Assembly: GCF_020532805.1 (NCBI RefSeq) | Contig: NZ_MQTQ01000104.1 | Span: 45,212 to 101,294, forward strand | DNA length: 56,083 nt | Direction of reading: 5' to 3' | DNA from: Arthrobacter sp. SO5 | Lineage (GTDB): Bacteria; Actinomycetota; Actinomycetes; Actinomycetales; Micrococcaceae | Shown: piece after piece, positions 23,641-32,675 of the stretch | How positions within the stretch are numbered: the first letter of the stretch is position 1 | Layout of the letters: every line of letters begins with the position of its first letter | Notes under the pieces: generated by a model | Databases searched by the model: none | Seen by the model: the letters and a program-made list of their open reading frames with translations, nothing else | Told to the model about the DNA's origin: nothing | Translations under genes and position numbers: made by a program

Positions 23641-23997
23641 GTCAGGTCCGTGGGACTGGCCGGACCAGTGGAAGAACACCTCAGCGGTCATGGCTTCGAA
23701 GCAGGCCTCCTGGGAGCGGAACCAGTGCGTGGCGGTGTCTCCATCGACGTAGGTTCCGTAGCCGAAGAGTTCCCCGTTCCCGTCGCGGGTGCGGGCGACG
23801 GCGAGGATGATGTAGGGCCAGGATCCGGCGTCCCAGCCTTCCCTGCCCCAGTTCGGCAGCACGGGCCAGGCGGTGCCCTCGAGGGTGTCCATCCAGTCGT
23901 ACCCGTCCCCTGCCCGGTCGTCGGCGGGCAGGACCGGGGCGGTCCCCGGTTCGGCGGTGTCGGAGGTGGCCGTGCGGGTCATGGTCTCTGTGTTCAT
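23611..23997 (-). CDS. plasmid-type conserved protein of unknown function, paralogue 1
   Basis: A 128-residue protein starting MNTETMTRTATSDTAEPGTA. The shared core with the gene at 44402-44743 includes APVLPADDRAGDGYDW, LEGTAWPVLPNWG, DAGSWPYIILAVARTRDGNG, LFGYGTYVDGD and HWFRSQEACFEAMTAEVFFH. The other copy stops right after FFH; this one reads on for about 20 residues over the breakpoint. No known domain. It is acidic, Trp/Tyr-rich and probably cytosolic. It is preceded by a ~240-base leader conserved with the other copy and, in part, with the ParB-like gene. Confidence 0.7.
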   Translation of the reverse strand: MNTETMTRTATSDTAEPGTAPVLPADDRAGDGYDWMDTLEGTAWPVLPNWGREGWDAGSWPYIILAVARTRDGNGELFGYGTYVDGDTATHWFRSQEACFEAMTAEVFFHWSGQSHGPDLKPTSAASS

Positions 23998-24240
23998 GAG
24001 GTGGTGCTCCGTTTCGCTCGGGCGAGGCGGGTGCCTCGAGTACCGGCTTCCCTCTCCCCCACCATGTTTTTTGCCTGCTGGCGGAGCATCGCGTAGCTGT
24101 GCCCATCGGAGCCGGGGCAACCCGAGGGGCAAACGGCGGGTGGGTTGTGGGAGGAAATAAGCGCAGCGCCGAGCACAACGCGTCCGCTGCGCGGCCGTCC
24201 GCAGGACGGTTGAGCCGGTGGAGCGGGCACGTAGGATCCA
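23998..24240 (-). promoter_or_regulatory. conserved structured leader, copy 1
   Basis: Closely similar to 44744-44985. The best conserved block, 24048-24132, also aligns with 44019-44102 upstream of the ParB-like gene. Read on the minus strand it contains hairpin CCGTCC/GGACGG, GGCTCCG, a CCAGCAGGCAAAAAAC loop and GGGGGAGAGGG, ending CGAGCGAAACGGAGC with the ribosome binding site. The GGATCCTAC at 24232-24240 is the likely -10 region. Confidence 0.7.
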
Positions 24241-24368
24241 ACGGACAGCAGCAAAAAAGAAGAATCCTTGTACTGCCCGAGCGCAGCGAGGCCGTTCTTG
24301 TTCTCGGTACGGCGCGCCGGTGCTACACCTTCGGCGTTGGCGGTGTCGGGCGGAATTACGATCGGGAA

Positions 24369-24854
24369 ATGATGATCGACGAGTGGGAACACCGAATAGC
24401 GGCTTTCTGGACGGCCTTCGAGGCATCACCGAGCGACGGGGATGACATCGTCCGTGAACTTGATGAGCTCGCCGCCGCGTCACCGGCAGCTGACGGTCGA
24501 GCATATTTCGAACGCGCCTGCATCCGCGATTCAACAGGCCGGACCGCCGACGCAGTCTCTCTGTACGAGGCCGGCCTGACTGCCGGGCTCGATCCGGTCA
24601 GGCTGACACGCACGCGCGTGCAGATGGCCAGCTCCCAGCGGGCGCTTGGACACACGGACGCGGCCTTGGAAGTCCTGGCCGACGCCGATCCGCATGCCTT
24701 GGGCGGGGCAGCCAGCGCCGTACATGCGCTGGCCCTCCGGGACGCAGGTCGGCACGACGAAGCCCTCCGCATCGCCCTCGAAGCTCTTATCCCCCATCTG
24801 CCCCGGTATCAGCGCTCGATGGCGAACTACGCACGACTATTGACAGAGAGCTAA
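24369..24854 (+). CDS. tetratricopeptide-repeat protein
   Basis: A 161-residue protein made of TPR-like helical pairs: RAYFERACIRDSTGRTADAV, LYEAGLTAGLDPVRLTRTRV, QMASSQRALGHTDAALEVLA, HALALRDAGRHDEALRIALE. It is a protein-protein interaction scaffold of unknown partner. TACGAT lies six bases before ATG (leaderless style). The rightward homology of the plasmid-type insert ends about 80 bases upstream. Confidence 0.82.
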   Translation: MMIDEWEHRIAAFWTAFEASPSDGDDIVRELDELAAASPAADGRAYFERACIRDSTGRTADAVSLYEAGLTAGLDPVRLTRTRVQMASSQRALGHTDAALEVLADADPHALGGAASAVHALALRDAGRHDEALRIALEALIPHLPRYQRSMANYARLLTES

Positions 24855-24962
24855 CAGCGGAAGGGTCCCAAGGGCCCCGCGACGAAATATTGCTGGGGTG
24901 CAGCATTTTGCCGCTGCGTGTTGGAAATCGCAGTCCTGCGGCCGACATGGAAGGCTGGGCTG

Positions 24963-25466
24963 ATGACCTCCAGTTCTTCCGCTGTGCCTGCTTTGATGAC
25001 TGTTGCCGTAGGCGCTGATACCTTGAGCCTCCGACGCGCGACCAAAGGCGACCTGCCGCAAATCCTACAATTACTCGCCGACGACCAGCTGGGATCGACC
25101 AGGGAAAGGGCCGATGATCCGGGCCTGTACGAGCCGGCTTTTGAAGCAATCGACTCCGACCCGGCGCACCTTTTGGTAGTCGGAGAACTCGGCGGTGATG
25201 TGGTCGCCACGTTCCAGCTCAGCTTCATCCCCGGCCTGTCCCGCAAGGGTTCCTGGCGCGCACAGATTGAAGGGGTGCGAGTGGCCGAGAAGTTGCGGGG
25301 CCAAGAAGCCGGTGCCCGCATGATGCAGTGGGCCATCCAACATGCCCGTGAGAGCGGCTGCTCCCTCGTTCAGTTGACCACTGACAAGGCCCGGCCCCGG
25401 GCCCACCGATTTTACGAGCGCCTGGGCTTCGTCTCCAGCCACGAAGGCATGAAGCTCACCCTCTGA
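24963..25466 (+). CDS. GNAT family N-acetyltransferase
   Basis: A GNAT of 167 residues: LSLRRATKGDLPQILQLLAD at the front, core IEGVRVAEKLRGQEAGARMM, and end RAHRFYERLGFVSSHEGMKL. The acetyl-CoA loop reads RGQEAG where Q/RxxGxG/A is usual, so one glycine is replaced by Glu. Met 12 (MTVAVGADTL) is an alternative start. Substrate unknown. Confidence 0.88.
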   Translation: MTSSSSAVPALMTVAVGADTLSLRRATKGDLPQILQLLADDQLGSTRERADDPGLYEPAFEAIDSDPAHLLVVGELGGDVVATFQLSFIPGLSRKGSWRAQIEGVRVAEKLRGQEAGARMMQWAIQHARESGCSLVQLTTDKARPRAHRFYERLGFVSSHEGMKLTL

Positions 25467-25660
25467 CCACATCCGCTTTACTCAGTGGGAGCGAAGGTGT
25501 CCGACGATGTTTCTAGCCCTAGACCCCGGGCGGATCCACCAAAGCACGTCACGAAGAGCCCTATCGGGTTCGCCTCAGTGGACCAGCTTCAAAATGGGGA
25601 CCTCAAGCACGTTCCGCGCAGCTCGCGCGCGTAGCTTGCACCGCTGCCCGTATCGATTTT

Positions 25661-26110
25661 TCAGGCAGCCATCCTGGCTGCCCTCGCCGTGACCGGTGTA
25701 TAGGTGGTGCCGTCGCGGAGCATGGCCCAGAGGACGTTGAGCCGGCGCCGGGCCAGGGAAAGCATGGCCTGGATATGGGTTTTACCTTCGGCGTGTTTTC
25801 GGTCGTAGTAGCCCCGGGAAGCGGGGCAGCTTTTCAGGGTCGAAAGCCCGGAGAGGTAGAAGACGCGCAGGAGCCTGCCGCCGTAGCGGCGGGGGCGGTG
25901 GTGGTTGCCGGTGATCCGGCCGGAGTCCCGGGGTGCGGGGGCGAGGCCGGCGACGCCGGCGAAGCGATCCGCGGTTTCAAAGACGGTCAGGTCTCCGCCG
26001 GTGGCGCCGAGGAATTCCGCGGCGAGGACGGGCCCGAAGCCGGGCATGCTCAGCAGGGTTCAGGTGTGCCGGTGTTCGCTGACTTTCTCGCTGCGGAGGC
26101 AGAGACAGTC
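25661..26110 (-). pseudogene. C-terminal half of an IS110-family transposase
   Basis: The Transposase_20 half is clear: SMPGFGPVLAAEFLGATGGD, FAGVAGLAPAPRDSGRITGN, SRGYYDRKHAEGKTHIQAML and RRLNVLWAMLRDGTTY. About 20 upstream residues (SEKVSEHRHT) are readable only across an in-frame stop near 26055. The N-terminal DEDD catalytic half is missing. The same 3' end is found again at 46226-46315. Confidence 0.85.
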
Positions 26111-26424
26111 GGGATCTGATTGAGGGCAACGTGGCCAACTCCCACCCCCAAAACAGCGAGGACAGCGAGGACATCGATGCCGGATACCCAGAAGCCGGAA
26201 GCGGCGATGACGGAAAGTGATGGCTGCGGCGGCGGGGTAACTGGTGGGAAAGCCATGGCAGCAGAGCCCACCGGTTCCTGCGACTCGACCTCGAAGCCGG
26301 CCGCACCTGCCGACTGGCGGGCTGAGCGAGCTCGTGATCAGCCCCGGATCAGCGGCCCCGTCATGCTGTTCCCCCCACAGTCCTGCATGAAGAGGTATTA
26401 GAGAGGAAGACCCGGACCGGCCGC
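26093..26424. repeat. direct repeat R1, left border of catabolic island
   Basis: About 332 bp align along their whole length with 34062-34395 in the same orientation, including AAAACAGCGAGGACAGCGAG, GCGGCGATGACGG, CCGGTTCCTGC and GGACCGGCCGC. The left end merges with the IS110 remnant. The repeat is divergent (many substitutions) and has no intact frame. It may be debris of a mobile element. Confidence 0.85.
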
Positions 26425-26650
26425 AACTTTGCGTCGATCTAGAGAATATTCAGCAAGTCATGTTGTGAGCGGCCCTGGCCGCCATGAATTAGTGAATGCA
26501 AAACCCGACGGAAGGACGAACGAGGATGAACACCCAAAAGAGACCCCCGCGAGGAGGCACCCGGTCCGCCGTAGCCAAAGGCTCCCCCACATAACCGAAT
26601 AAGCCGTTTCCGGGACCCCACACACCCGGAACATCCGATCAGAGGCGAGA

Positions 26651-26669
26651 GTGTGGACACTGTCCACAC
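26651..26669. repeat. 19-bp perfect palindrome
   Basis: GTGTGGACA-C-TGTCCACAC. The inner GTGGACA/TGTCCAC core is the same as at 20367-20381. It may be a protein-binding site or recombination-related sequence near the tRNA-like fragment. Confidence 0.6.
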
Positions 26670-26708
26670 GAAAAAAGCACTAAAAGGCCCCTGACCTGCG
26701 GAAACACT

Positions 26709-26731
26709 GTGCCCGAGGTGGGACTCGAACC
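26709..26731 (-). other. tRNA-Leu 3'-end-like fragment, possible attachment site
   Basis: On the minus strand the sequence reads GGTTCGAGTCCCACC and then TCGGGCAC, the T-loop, T-stem 3' side and acceptor 3' strand of an actinobacterial tRNA-Leu. No D-arm, anticodon arm or matching 5' acceptor strand is found upstream, so it is not a complete tRNA. Such fragments commonly mark att sites of tyrosine integrases. No integrase gene is in view. Confidence 0.5.
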
Positions 26732-26820
26732 GGGTTCCAGCCCCTGCAAACACTGGACTCCCGCCGAAACATACGGAATCCGGCCCAGTCCGCCACCGGT
26801 ACGAACCGATCCGAAGCCCA

Positions 26821-26852
26821 GGGTGTGCACATTGTGCACACCCTCCTTTTTG
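26821..26852 (+). terminator. palindrome followed by U-tract
   Basis: GGGTGTGCACA-T-TGTGCACACCC is a perfect 11-bp inverted repeat, followed on the plus strand by TCCTTTTT. It has the form of an intrinsic terminator for rightward transcription, although no gene directly upstream is recognised. Confidence 0.5.
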
Positions 26853-27428
26853 CCCAATTCGGCCCCCCAACCAGGCTGCCCAAACGTCCACCAAGGCGGG
26901 GCAGTTGTGTCTTGCGGTCGGTTCCGATGTGAAACGTTGTGCGTGCATCCGGCACCGGACCAGCCCAGAACGAGCCCCGCACTTCGGGGCGGCCCTCATG
27001 CTGGCAATCGATGAAAACATGGCGGCGGGTTCCTCCTTTCCGAATATCTCATGGAGAAACGACCAGCAATTTGCATGACCTAACGACAGCCTGGCCTTCC
27101 ACGAAGTGAGCATGCACCACGAACGGCGCAGCGGACCCCGCCGCGCCAGCGAAACAACTCACATTGCGGAACTCCGCGCCCTGAGCCGACAGCATGATCA
27201 GCACCCGTCCATTAGCACTCCATCACGTGGTCAAGGAGTCAACAAGACCCGGGGCAGTCCCGTTAGCCTGTTTGGAAAGGCTGAGGAAAATTGGAATGCA
27301 CAAACGGGAATGCCTCTTTGAGCGATAGATTTGCCCAGTTTCTGCATTGATTGCATGAACCGTGCATACGACAACACGCGGAACGCCCCGCTGCCGTTTG
27401 GGAGCGGGGAATTCCGTGCGGTCGTACT

Positions 27429-28754
27429 CTAGGCTCCCATCACCGGCTCAGGTGCGGCTTTGGCATCAAGGGCCTCGGCGGCGGCACGACGCCTCAACAG
27501 CAGAGTGAAGTACATCGCTGCCCCGGCACCGATCAGACCGATTACCGCGGTCACCACGAAGTAGGCGTTGTTTGCGCCCCCTATGTTGTCGCCGAAGTTC
27601 GTGTAGATGGCGCTGCTGATCTGCGGCAAGAAGATGTCGGGCAAGTAGCCGAAGAACGAGATGATCCCGATCGCAATACCCGTCACGGCCGCCGGCACAC
27701 GGCACTCATCGAGAATGGACCAGTACACACCGCGTATCACATACATCACCAGGCCGGCTGCCACAATCAGCACGTATATGAGACCAATCGGTGAAGCGCC
27801 CGGCAGCACCGCGAGCGTTATCAGTAGTACCGCAGTGAGCGTCATCGAAATTGCCAGCACCCTTGACCGACCGAACTTGTCGGCGAGGAATCCGCCGCCG
27901 AAGCCGCCGATCGGCCGCATCCACAACACGATCACTGTTACGACACCCGCGCTCACCTGCGACACCCCGTGGTTCACGTTCAAAAACCCCGAGAAGTAGT
28001 AGTGACCCCAGAACAGCGTGTACCCGCAGAAGAGGATGACGATCATCACCCACACCTCGCGAATCCTCAAGATCCGCACAATCGCGGCAAATGTCGACTT
28101 GACATCTCCCTTGCTCTGCTGCTCCGCCTTGATCTCCTTATCACGGCCGCTCGGCATGAGGAAGAACAACCCCACGGCGATCACGATGATCGCAATGCAA
28201 TACATGTAGACGACCGCCTGAAAGCCGGCGCGCGTTGCCGCCCCATCGGCCTCACCCGGCCCGGCAGCAACCGCGAAGACAGCGACTGCGGCACTTGCCA
28301 GGATCGCTTCTACCAAGCCACGCCCACCATCGAGCGCCCCGAAATAGCGGCCCTCTTCGTTCGCATCAGCGAGTATGTTCACTGTCTTCAGAATCGCGCT
28401 CCAGAACGTGAAGACCGTCGCGAAACCCCAGATGAGATAGAGGTACACCAGCGACGACTTGTCAGGAACCTGCGCGTACCACAGGCCCGCGCCGGCCGTC
28501 AGCAGCAACGAGAAGATGATTAGAAACTTGACCGGGAACCGGTCGGCCAACCATCCACTAGGCAGATACCCGATGACGAAAATGATGCCGAGCATCGTAT
28601 ACAGGTTGGCGAGCTCCGCTTGGTTCATGTCGAACGCGATGAGGATGGTCTTTTCGAAGTTCTGACGCAGGTAGACCAGCGGATAGATTGATCCCGCGGC
28701 GAGGATCAGAAGGACTAGCTCGAAAATCTTCCTTGATTGGGCGAGCTTGGGCAT
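27429..28754 (-). CDS. MFS transporter (YqcE-like)
   Basis: A 441-residue protein with 12 predicted membrane helices and the MFS loop 2-3 motif (GWLADRFPVKF), repeated in the second half as GGFLADKFGRSRV. It is the last gene of a five-gene minus-strand cluster whose members resemble E. coli ygcP-ygcU-ygcW-yqcE-ygcE, so it probably imports the compound used by the kinase and dehydrogenases. ATG follows AGGAG by eight bases, 13 bases after the kinase gene. Substrate not known. Confidence 0.88.
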   Translation of the reverse strand: MPKLAQSRKIFELVLLILAAGSIYPLVYLRQNFEKTILIAFDMNQAELANLYTMLGIIFVIGYLPSGWLADRFPVKFLIIFSLLLTAGAGLWYAQVPDKSSLVYLYLIWGFATVFTFWSAILKTVNILADANEEGRYFGALDGGRGLVEAILASAAVAVFAVAAGPGEADGAATRAGFQAVVYMYCIAIIVIAVGLFFLMPSGRDKEIKAEQQSKGDVKSTFAAIVRILRIREVWVMIVILFCGYTLFWGHYYFSGFLNVNHGVSQVSAGVVTVIVLWMRPIGGFGGGFLADKFGRSRVLAISMTLTAVLLITLAVLPGASPIGLIYVLIVAAGLVMYVIRGVYWSILDECRVPAAVTGIAIGIISFFGYLPDIFLPQISSAIYTNFGDNIGGANNAYFVVTAVIGLIGAGAAMYFTLLLRRRAAAEALDAKAAPEPVMGA

Positions 28755-28766
28755 GTCGTCGTACTC

Positions 28767-30203
28767 CTATTGTTCGGACAGTATGTTGTAAGTGCGTTCC
28801 AGGATGGCGTCGGTCTCCGCAGAGATATCCGAGTAAACCGCGCCGAGCTTGCGGTATAGCTGCGCTCGGGCCGCGTCGGGCGTGAACCCGTCGGCTTCGT
28901 GCACCATTCGTGAGGTGGCTTCGTCGATGTCGCAGTAGATACCGCACGCGACGGCCACACAAATCGCTGCCCCCAACCCCGCCGCGTTGCGCACTTCATT
29001 GCGCACCACGGGGAGATCGAACATATCGGCGAAGATTTGCATCCCAACATCGCTGTTCGACCCACCACCGGAGATGACGAGCTTTTCGAGCCGGATGCCG
29101 AGCTCGGTTTCCATATCGGCCATGTTCTGTTTCATCCGGAACGAAATACCCTCCAGAATCGCACGGTACATATGTGCGTAGCCGTGGCGCTCATCGAAGC
29201 CGATGAACATGCCCTTCTTATGCGGCTGCGTAGGCGAGGCCAACCAGTCGAGTACGCACATGAGACCGTCGCACCCGGCCGGAACTTGAGCGGCCAGCGA
29301 ATTTAGATGCTGCTCATGAGTCACCCCCGCGTCCGACGCTGCCTGCGCGATCTCGGTGCCGACGAGGTTCCGCAACCACGTCACGGTCCACATCCCACGC
29401 CGGATGCCGGCACTTTCGTAGATGTAGCGCTTTGGCTCCGAGGCGAAGTTTGTGAAATAGCTCCGAGGCTCCGCCACGAAGTCTTCGCCGACGACCATGC
29501 CGGCGATATACGTGCCGAGCGAGATCAGCCCGATGCTCTCATCGCGCAGCCCCGCGCCGAGAGCCTCGGTGGCCTTATCGTTTGCGGTGTGCACGACGGG
29601 AAGGCCAGCCGGGATGCCGGTCTCGGCGGCGAACGCGTCTGTCACGTACCCGCCGATCTCCCCCGGCATCTGCAATTTGTAGAGCATGTCGTGCGGCACG
29701 TTGAATGAATCGAATGTCTCCTGGTCGGCGAACCAGTCCCATGTGTTCACATCCATCGGCCACGGACCGATGTAGTTCGCCGCGGTGTCAGTGCGGCTGC
29801 CGGTCAGCCGTCCCATCAGATAGCCCGACGTGGTCGTCACGTACGCGACTTCATCGTTCGTGTGCTCGTACGGGCGTGACAGACGATGATCCATCCAGCT
29901 CTGCACCGGCTCTGCGAGCGTGCCGTCTGCGCGCACCAAAGCGCGGCAGCATCGAATCGTGCACAACCCTATCCCGACGATGTCGGCTACGTCACCGGTG
30001 AAAGCGGAGAGTGCCCGGCGCGCAGCAGCGACGATCGTGTCATACAGGTCGTCGTCGGGGTGTTCGGCCGTGCCCGGCTGGGGAGTGTGCATCGGCGCCA
30101 ATGCTTCAGACGCCTCGCATACGATCCGACCCTCTGTGTCGAAAATGACGACCTTCGAGCTCTGCGAGCCCCCGTCGATACCCACGATGTACTTCGTTGT
30201 CAT
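28767..30203 (-). CDS. FGGY-family carbohydrate kinase (YgcE-like)
   Basis: A 478-residue FGGY kinase. The N-terminal domain starts YIVGIDGGSQSSKVVIFDTE. The likely catalytic Asp lies in PVVHTANDKATEALGAGL. The C-terminal ATP-binding domain shows LVISGGGSNSDVGMQIFADM and NAAGLGAAICVAVACG. It phosphorylates a sugar, polyol or related acid; the identity cannot be read from sequence. It sits in the operon between the SDR gene (24-base gap) and the MFS gene. Both domains look intact. Confidence 0.9.
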   Translation of the reverse strand: MTTKYIVGIDGGSQSSKVVIFDTEGRIVCEASEALAPMHTPQPGTAEHPDDDLYDTIVAAARRALSAFTGDVADIVGIGLCTIRCCRALVRADGTLAEPVQSWMDHRLSRPYEHTNDEVAYVTTTSGYLMGRLTGSRTDTAANYIGPWPMDVNTWDWFADQETFDSFNVPHDMLYKLQMPGEIGGYVTDAFAAETGIPAGLPVVHTANDKATEALGAGLRDESIGLISLGTYIAGMVVGEDFVAEPRSYFTNFASEPKRYIYESAGIRRGMWTVTWLRNLVGTEIAQAASDAGVTHEQHLNSLAAQVPAGCDGLMCVLDWLASPTQPHKKGMFIGFDERHGYAHMYRAILEGISFRMKQNMADMETELGIRLEKLVISGGGSNSDVGMQIFADMFDLPVVRNEVRNAAGLGAAICVAVACGIYCDIDEATSRMVHEADGFTPDAARAQLYRKLGAVYSDISAETDAILERTYNILSEQ

Positions 30204-30227
30204 CTGTTAGTCGCAATCTTCCGGCGC

Positions 30228-31016
30228 TTAGCGCACCAGGTATCCGCCGTCAACGCTCAAAATATGACCGTTGACGTAGTCCGAGGCGCGACTGGCCAGA
30301 AATGCCGTCGCACCCATAAGGTCCTGAGTTTGCCCCCAACGCCCCGCTGGTACGTGATCCATGACTCGCTGGTTCGCCTGGGGGTTTGCCCGCGTCTCAG
30401 TTGTAAGGGCCGTGGCGTAATATCCAGGCGCGATCCCGTTGACTTGGATGCCGAACGGAGCCAGTTCGTCGCAGTACGCCTTTGTCAGCCCGGCAATGCC
30501 GTGTTTGGTTGCCGCATAGGCCGGCGACCACTGACCGCCGAGGAACGAGAACACCGAGCAGATGTTGATGATCTTGCCGCTGCGCTGAGGCACCATGTGC
30601 TGGGCCACCTCGTGCGACATCTCGAACGCCGCGGTGAGGTTAAGGGCAACCATCGGGTCCCACTGAGAGCGCGTAAACTTCAACACGTCGGGCTCGTTGA
30701 TGCCCCGGCCAGCGCAGTTGATGAGGATGTCGACGCTGCCGAACTCTTCGACGCACGCGTCCACCACGCGCTTTGGGTTTCCCTCGGCCGTGATGTCGGA
30801 GCGCAGGTAGGAGTACCGGGCCCCCGCGGCCTCCACGAGTGCGCCCGTGGCCCCGTCATCGGGCATGATGCTGGCCGCAAGCACGTTCGCGCCCATCTTC
30901 GCCAGCGCCAGGCTGAACGCCTGGCCCAGCCCGGTGTTGCCGCCGGTGACGATCGCGTTCTTCCCTTCTAGGGAGAAAAAGTCCGCGCCAAAGTCGGCGA
31001 TATTCATGTCGTTCAT
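30228..31016 (-). CDS. short-chain dehydrogenase (YgcW-like)
   Basis: A 262-residue classical SDR: NAD(P) loop AIVTGGNTGLGQAFSLALAK, INCAGRGINEP, catalytic Ser in NICSVFSFLGGQ, Tyr/Lys in SPAYAATKHGIAGLTKAY, and end NGHILSVDGGYLVR. It is likely an oxidoreductase acting on a polyol or keto-sugar in the same pathway as the neighbouring kinase and FAD-linked oxidase. ATG 31016 or the ATG nine bases further in may be used. Confidence 0.9.
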   Translation of the reverse strand: MNDMNIADFGADFFSLEGKNAIVTGGNTGLGQAFSLALAKMGANVLAASIMPDDGATGALVEAAGARYSYLRSDITAEGNPKRVVDACVEEFGSVDILINCAGRGINEPDVLKFTRSQWDPMVALNLTAAFEMSHEVAQHMVPQRSGKIINICSVFSFLGGQWSPAYAATKHGIAGLTKAYCDELAPFGIQVNGIAPGYYATALTTETRANPQANQRVMDHVPAGRWGQTQDLMGATAFLASRASDYVNGHILSVDGGYLVR

Positions 31017-31107
31017 GAGTGCCTGTCAATTAGGAGGAGTAGGGAGTGGCCGTGACGGAGAGCGGTCGGGAACGGCGGGGTTGCCTCGCCGTACCCGTGC
31101 AGTCCCG

Positions 31108-32571
31108 CTACTTCTCGAGCGGGAAAATCGTCCCGCGGTTCATAATTCCGTTGGGGTCGAACGCCGATTTCAGCGTCTCGAGCATGGACAGCGACGAACC
31201 GTACTCTTCCGCGAGGAAGTGAGTGCGGTGCTTGCCGACGCCGTGGTGGTGACACATCGATCCGCCGAGCTTGAGCGTTTCTTCGACGATGATGTTCTGA
31301 ATCGGGTCGTGATAAGTCGTGCGCTCATCGGTGGGGTCGACGTCGATCTTGTAGTAGTACACAAAGTACATGTTCGTGCCGTTGAGGTAACTGTGACTGG
31401 AGTGCCCACCCAGCATCGTGAACTGCGCAGGGATCTCCGCACGGATGCGGGTAAGCGCGTTTTCGTAGATATCGCCGATCACGCTCCAGTTGCCCGAGAT
31501 CTCGGTCGTGAACCCGTTGACGAGCGTCTCGCGGATCTCGATCCGCTCTTCCTCGAGCTTGGACACGTCCCAGTTGAGGTGGTTGAACCAATCCTCGATC
31601 AGCGCTCCATCCACCCGCTCGACTCCATCGAACGAGGCGACGATCTCTTCGATCGCTGTGCCGGTTGCCTGGGCGATGCGCTCGGGGCCTTCGGCCACAA
31701 AAATCAGCACGCACCGGCCATCGGAGAAGTGCTTGAAGTGGTACAGACCATCTTCTTTGTCATACAGACGAGCGACCGACGGGCGGTAGCCCTGCGTGAC
31801 AACCTCTCGAAGGATCTGCAGACCGGTCTTGATGTCGTTGAGCAGGTACCCGTAAAACTTGTTGTTCTCCGGGTAGTACCGGAAAATCTTGACTGTCACC
31901 TCGGTGATGTAAGTCAGTGCACCTTCATTGCCGATAACGATGTGTCGGATGTCGGGCCCGGCCGCGCGGCGCGGCACGTTCTTGATGCGACAGATCTCGC
32001 CGTTTGGGAAGACCGTCTCGAGGCCCACGACCATGTCTTCGATGCCGCCGTAAAGGGTCGAGAACTGACCGATCGAGCGGGTCGCGACGAGTCCGCCAAA
32101 CTGGGCCAGCGGCTTGGACTGCGGCGAGTGCCCGGTTGTATATCCGATCTCCCGCAGCTCGTTCTCGAGCTGCTCCAGGCCGACGCCGCACTGCACGGTG
32201 GCGAGCATGTCTTCAATATTGATATCGATGATTTTGTTCATCGTGGAGCCGTCGACCACGATCGAGTTCTCAATGACAGTCTCAAGACCGCCCTCGGTGG
32301 CGCTACCGCCGGTCTTCGGAACGACATTGATGAGGTGCTCGTTCGCGAACGAGAGGATCTTTGCGACATCTTCCGTGCTCGCCGGCTTTAGGACCGCGGC
32401 AGGCAGTGGGAGGGAGTAGACGCCAAAGATGTTCTCGACCTTGTAGTAACGGTCGACGCTATTCTCTTTCAGCACCTGCTCGTCAGTGATGACGCGGTCA
32501 GAGCCGAGCATCTCCGTGTAGGCGGCGACGATTTCTTCGCGTGTGAGCTGGTCAGTAAGGGTGACAGACAA
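31108..32571 (-). CDS. FAD-linked oxidase/dehydrogenase, AGPS-like (YgcU-like)
   Basis: A 487-residue flavoprotein from TTG 32571 (LSVTLTDQLTREEIVAAYTE). The more distal ATG at 32646 lies inside the leader terminator stem and is rejected. It has an FAD_binding_4 domain (VVPKTGGSATEGGLETV, KPLAQFGGLVATRSIGQFST, YGGIEDMVVGLE) and a C-terminal oxidase domain with MCHHHGVGKHRTHFL, the His-rich motif of alkylglycerone-phosphate synthases. The length equals E. coli YgcU. This suggests a phosphorylated three-carbon-like or polyol substrate, which is inference. First enzyme gene after the antitermination leader. Confidence 0.9.
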   Translation of the reverse strand: MSVTLTDQLTREEIVAAYTEMLGSDRVITDEQVLKENSVDRYYKVENIFGVYSLPLPAAVLKPASTEDVAKILSFANEHLINVVPKTGGSATEGGLETVIENSIVVDGSTMNKIIDINIEDMLATVQCGVGLEQLENELREIGYTTGHSPQSKPLAQFGGLVATRSIGQFSTLYGGIEDMVVGLETVFPNGEICRIKNVPRRAAGPDIRHIVIGNEGALTYITEVTVKIFRYYPENNKFYGYLLNDIKTGLQILREVVTQGYRPSVARLYDKEDGLYHFKHFSDGRCVLIFVAEGPERIAQATGTAIEEIVASFDGVERVDGALIEDWFNHLNWDVSKLEEERIEIRETLVNGFTTEISGNWSVIGDIYENALTRIRAEIPAQFTMLGGHSSHSYLNGTNMYFVYYYKIDVDPTDERTTYHDPIQNIIVEETLKLGGSMCHHHGVGKHRTHFLAEEYGSSLSMLETLKSAFDPNGIMNRGTIFPLEK

Positions 32572-32631
32572 GGAGGCGGGTTCCTTTTCGTAGGGAGGTC
32601 CGGCAGAGCCGGCCTCGTAGGGAGAAGAGAC

Positions 32632-32675
32632 AAAAAAGAACAGCAACCTCCTGAGGAAAAGGAGGTTGCTGTTCT
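32632..32675 (-). terminator. intrinsic terminator in the leader of the ygc-like operon
   Basis: A perfect 16-bp stem, AGAACAGCAACCTCCT / AGGAGGTTGCTGTTCT, with a 7-base loop, is followed by TTTTTT on the minus strand. It lies about 60 bases upstream of the oxidase start codon, so it would stop transcription before the operon unless overridden. It is the strongest terminator in the window. Confidence 0.92.

Larger units (their letters stand above)
26430..27428. other. gene-poor region with palindromes and tRNA-like fragment
   Basis: No gene I can support over about 1 kb. It holds two perfect palindromes (26651, 26821), a tRNA-Leu 3'-end-like fragment (26709) and a GCCCCG/CGGGGC hairpin (26973). 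On the minus strand an AAAGGAGG site precedes an ATG near 27013 and a short RAAPKCGARS...CRMH stretch resembling the start of phage HGGxSTG-type proteins, but the rest does not continue. It looks like the edge of an integrated element. Confidence 0.5.

Noticed and set aside
26709..26800. Complete tRNA gene
   Set aside because: Only the T-loop and acceptor 3' strand match; no anticodon arm, D-arm or 5' acceptor strand is present upstream.
26439..27113. 224-codon minus-strand frame in the region with palindromes
   Set aside because: It runs through the tRNA-like fragment and two palindromes, is Gly/Ser/Cys-rich and matches no family apart from a short ambiguous start.
30847..32391. Long open frame (514 codons) antisense to the FAD-linked oxidase
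   Set aside because: Shadow of the oxidase gene; the minus-strand protein shows full flavoprotein motifs and E. coli YgcU length.
32637..32646. ATG at 32646 as the start of the FAD-linked oxidase
   Set aside because: It lies inside the terminator stem and adds a low-complexity start; TTG 32571 gives the family length and leaves the leader intact.
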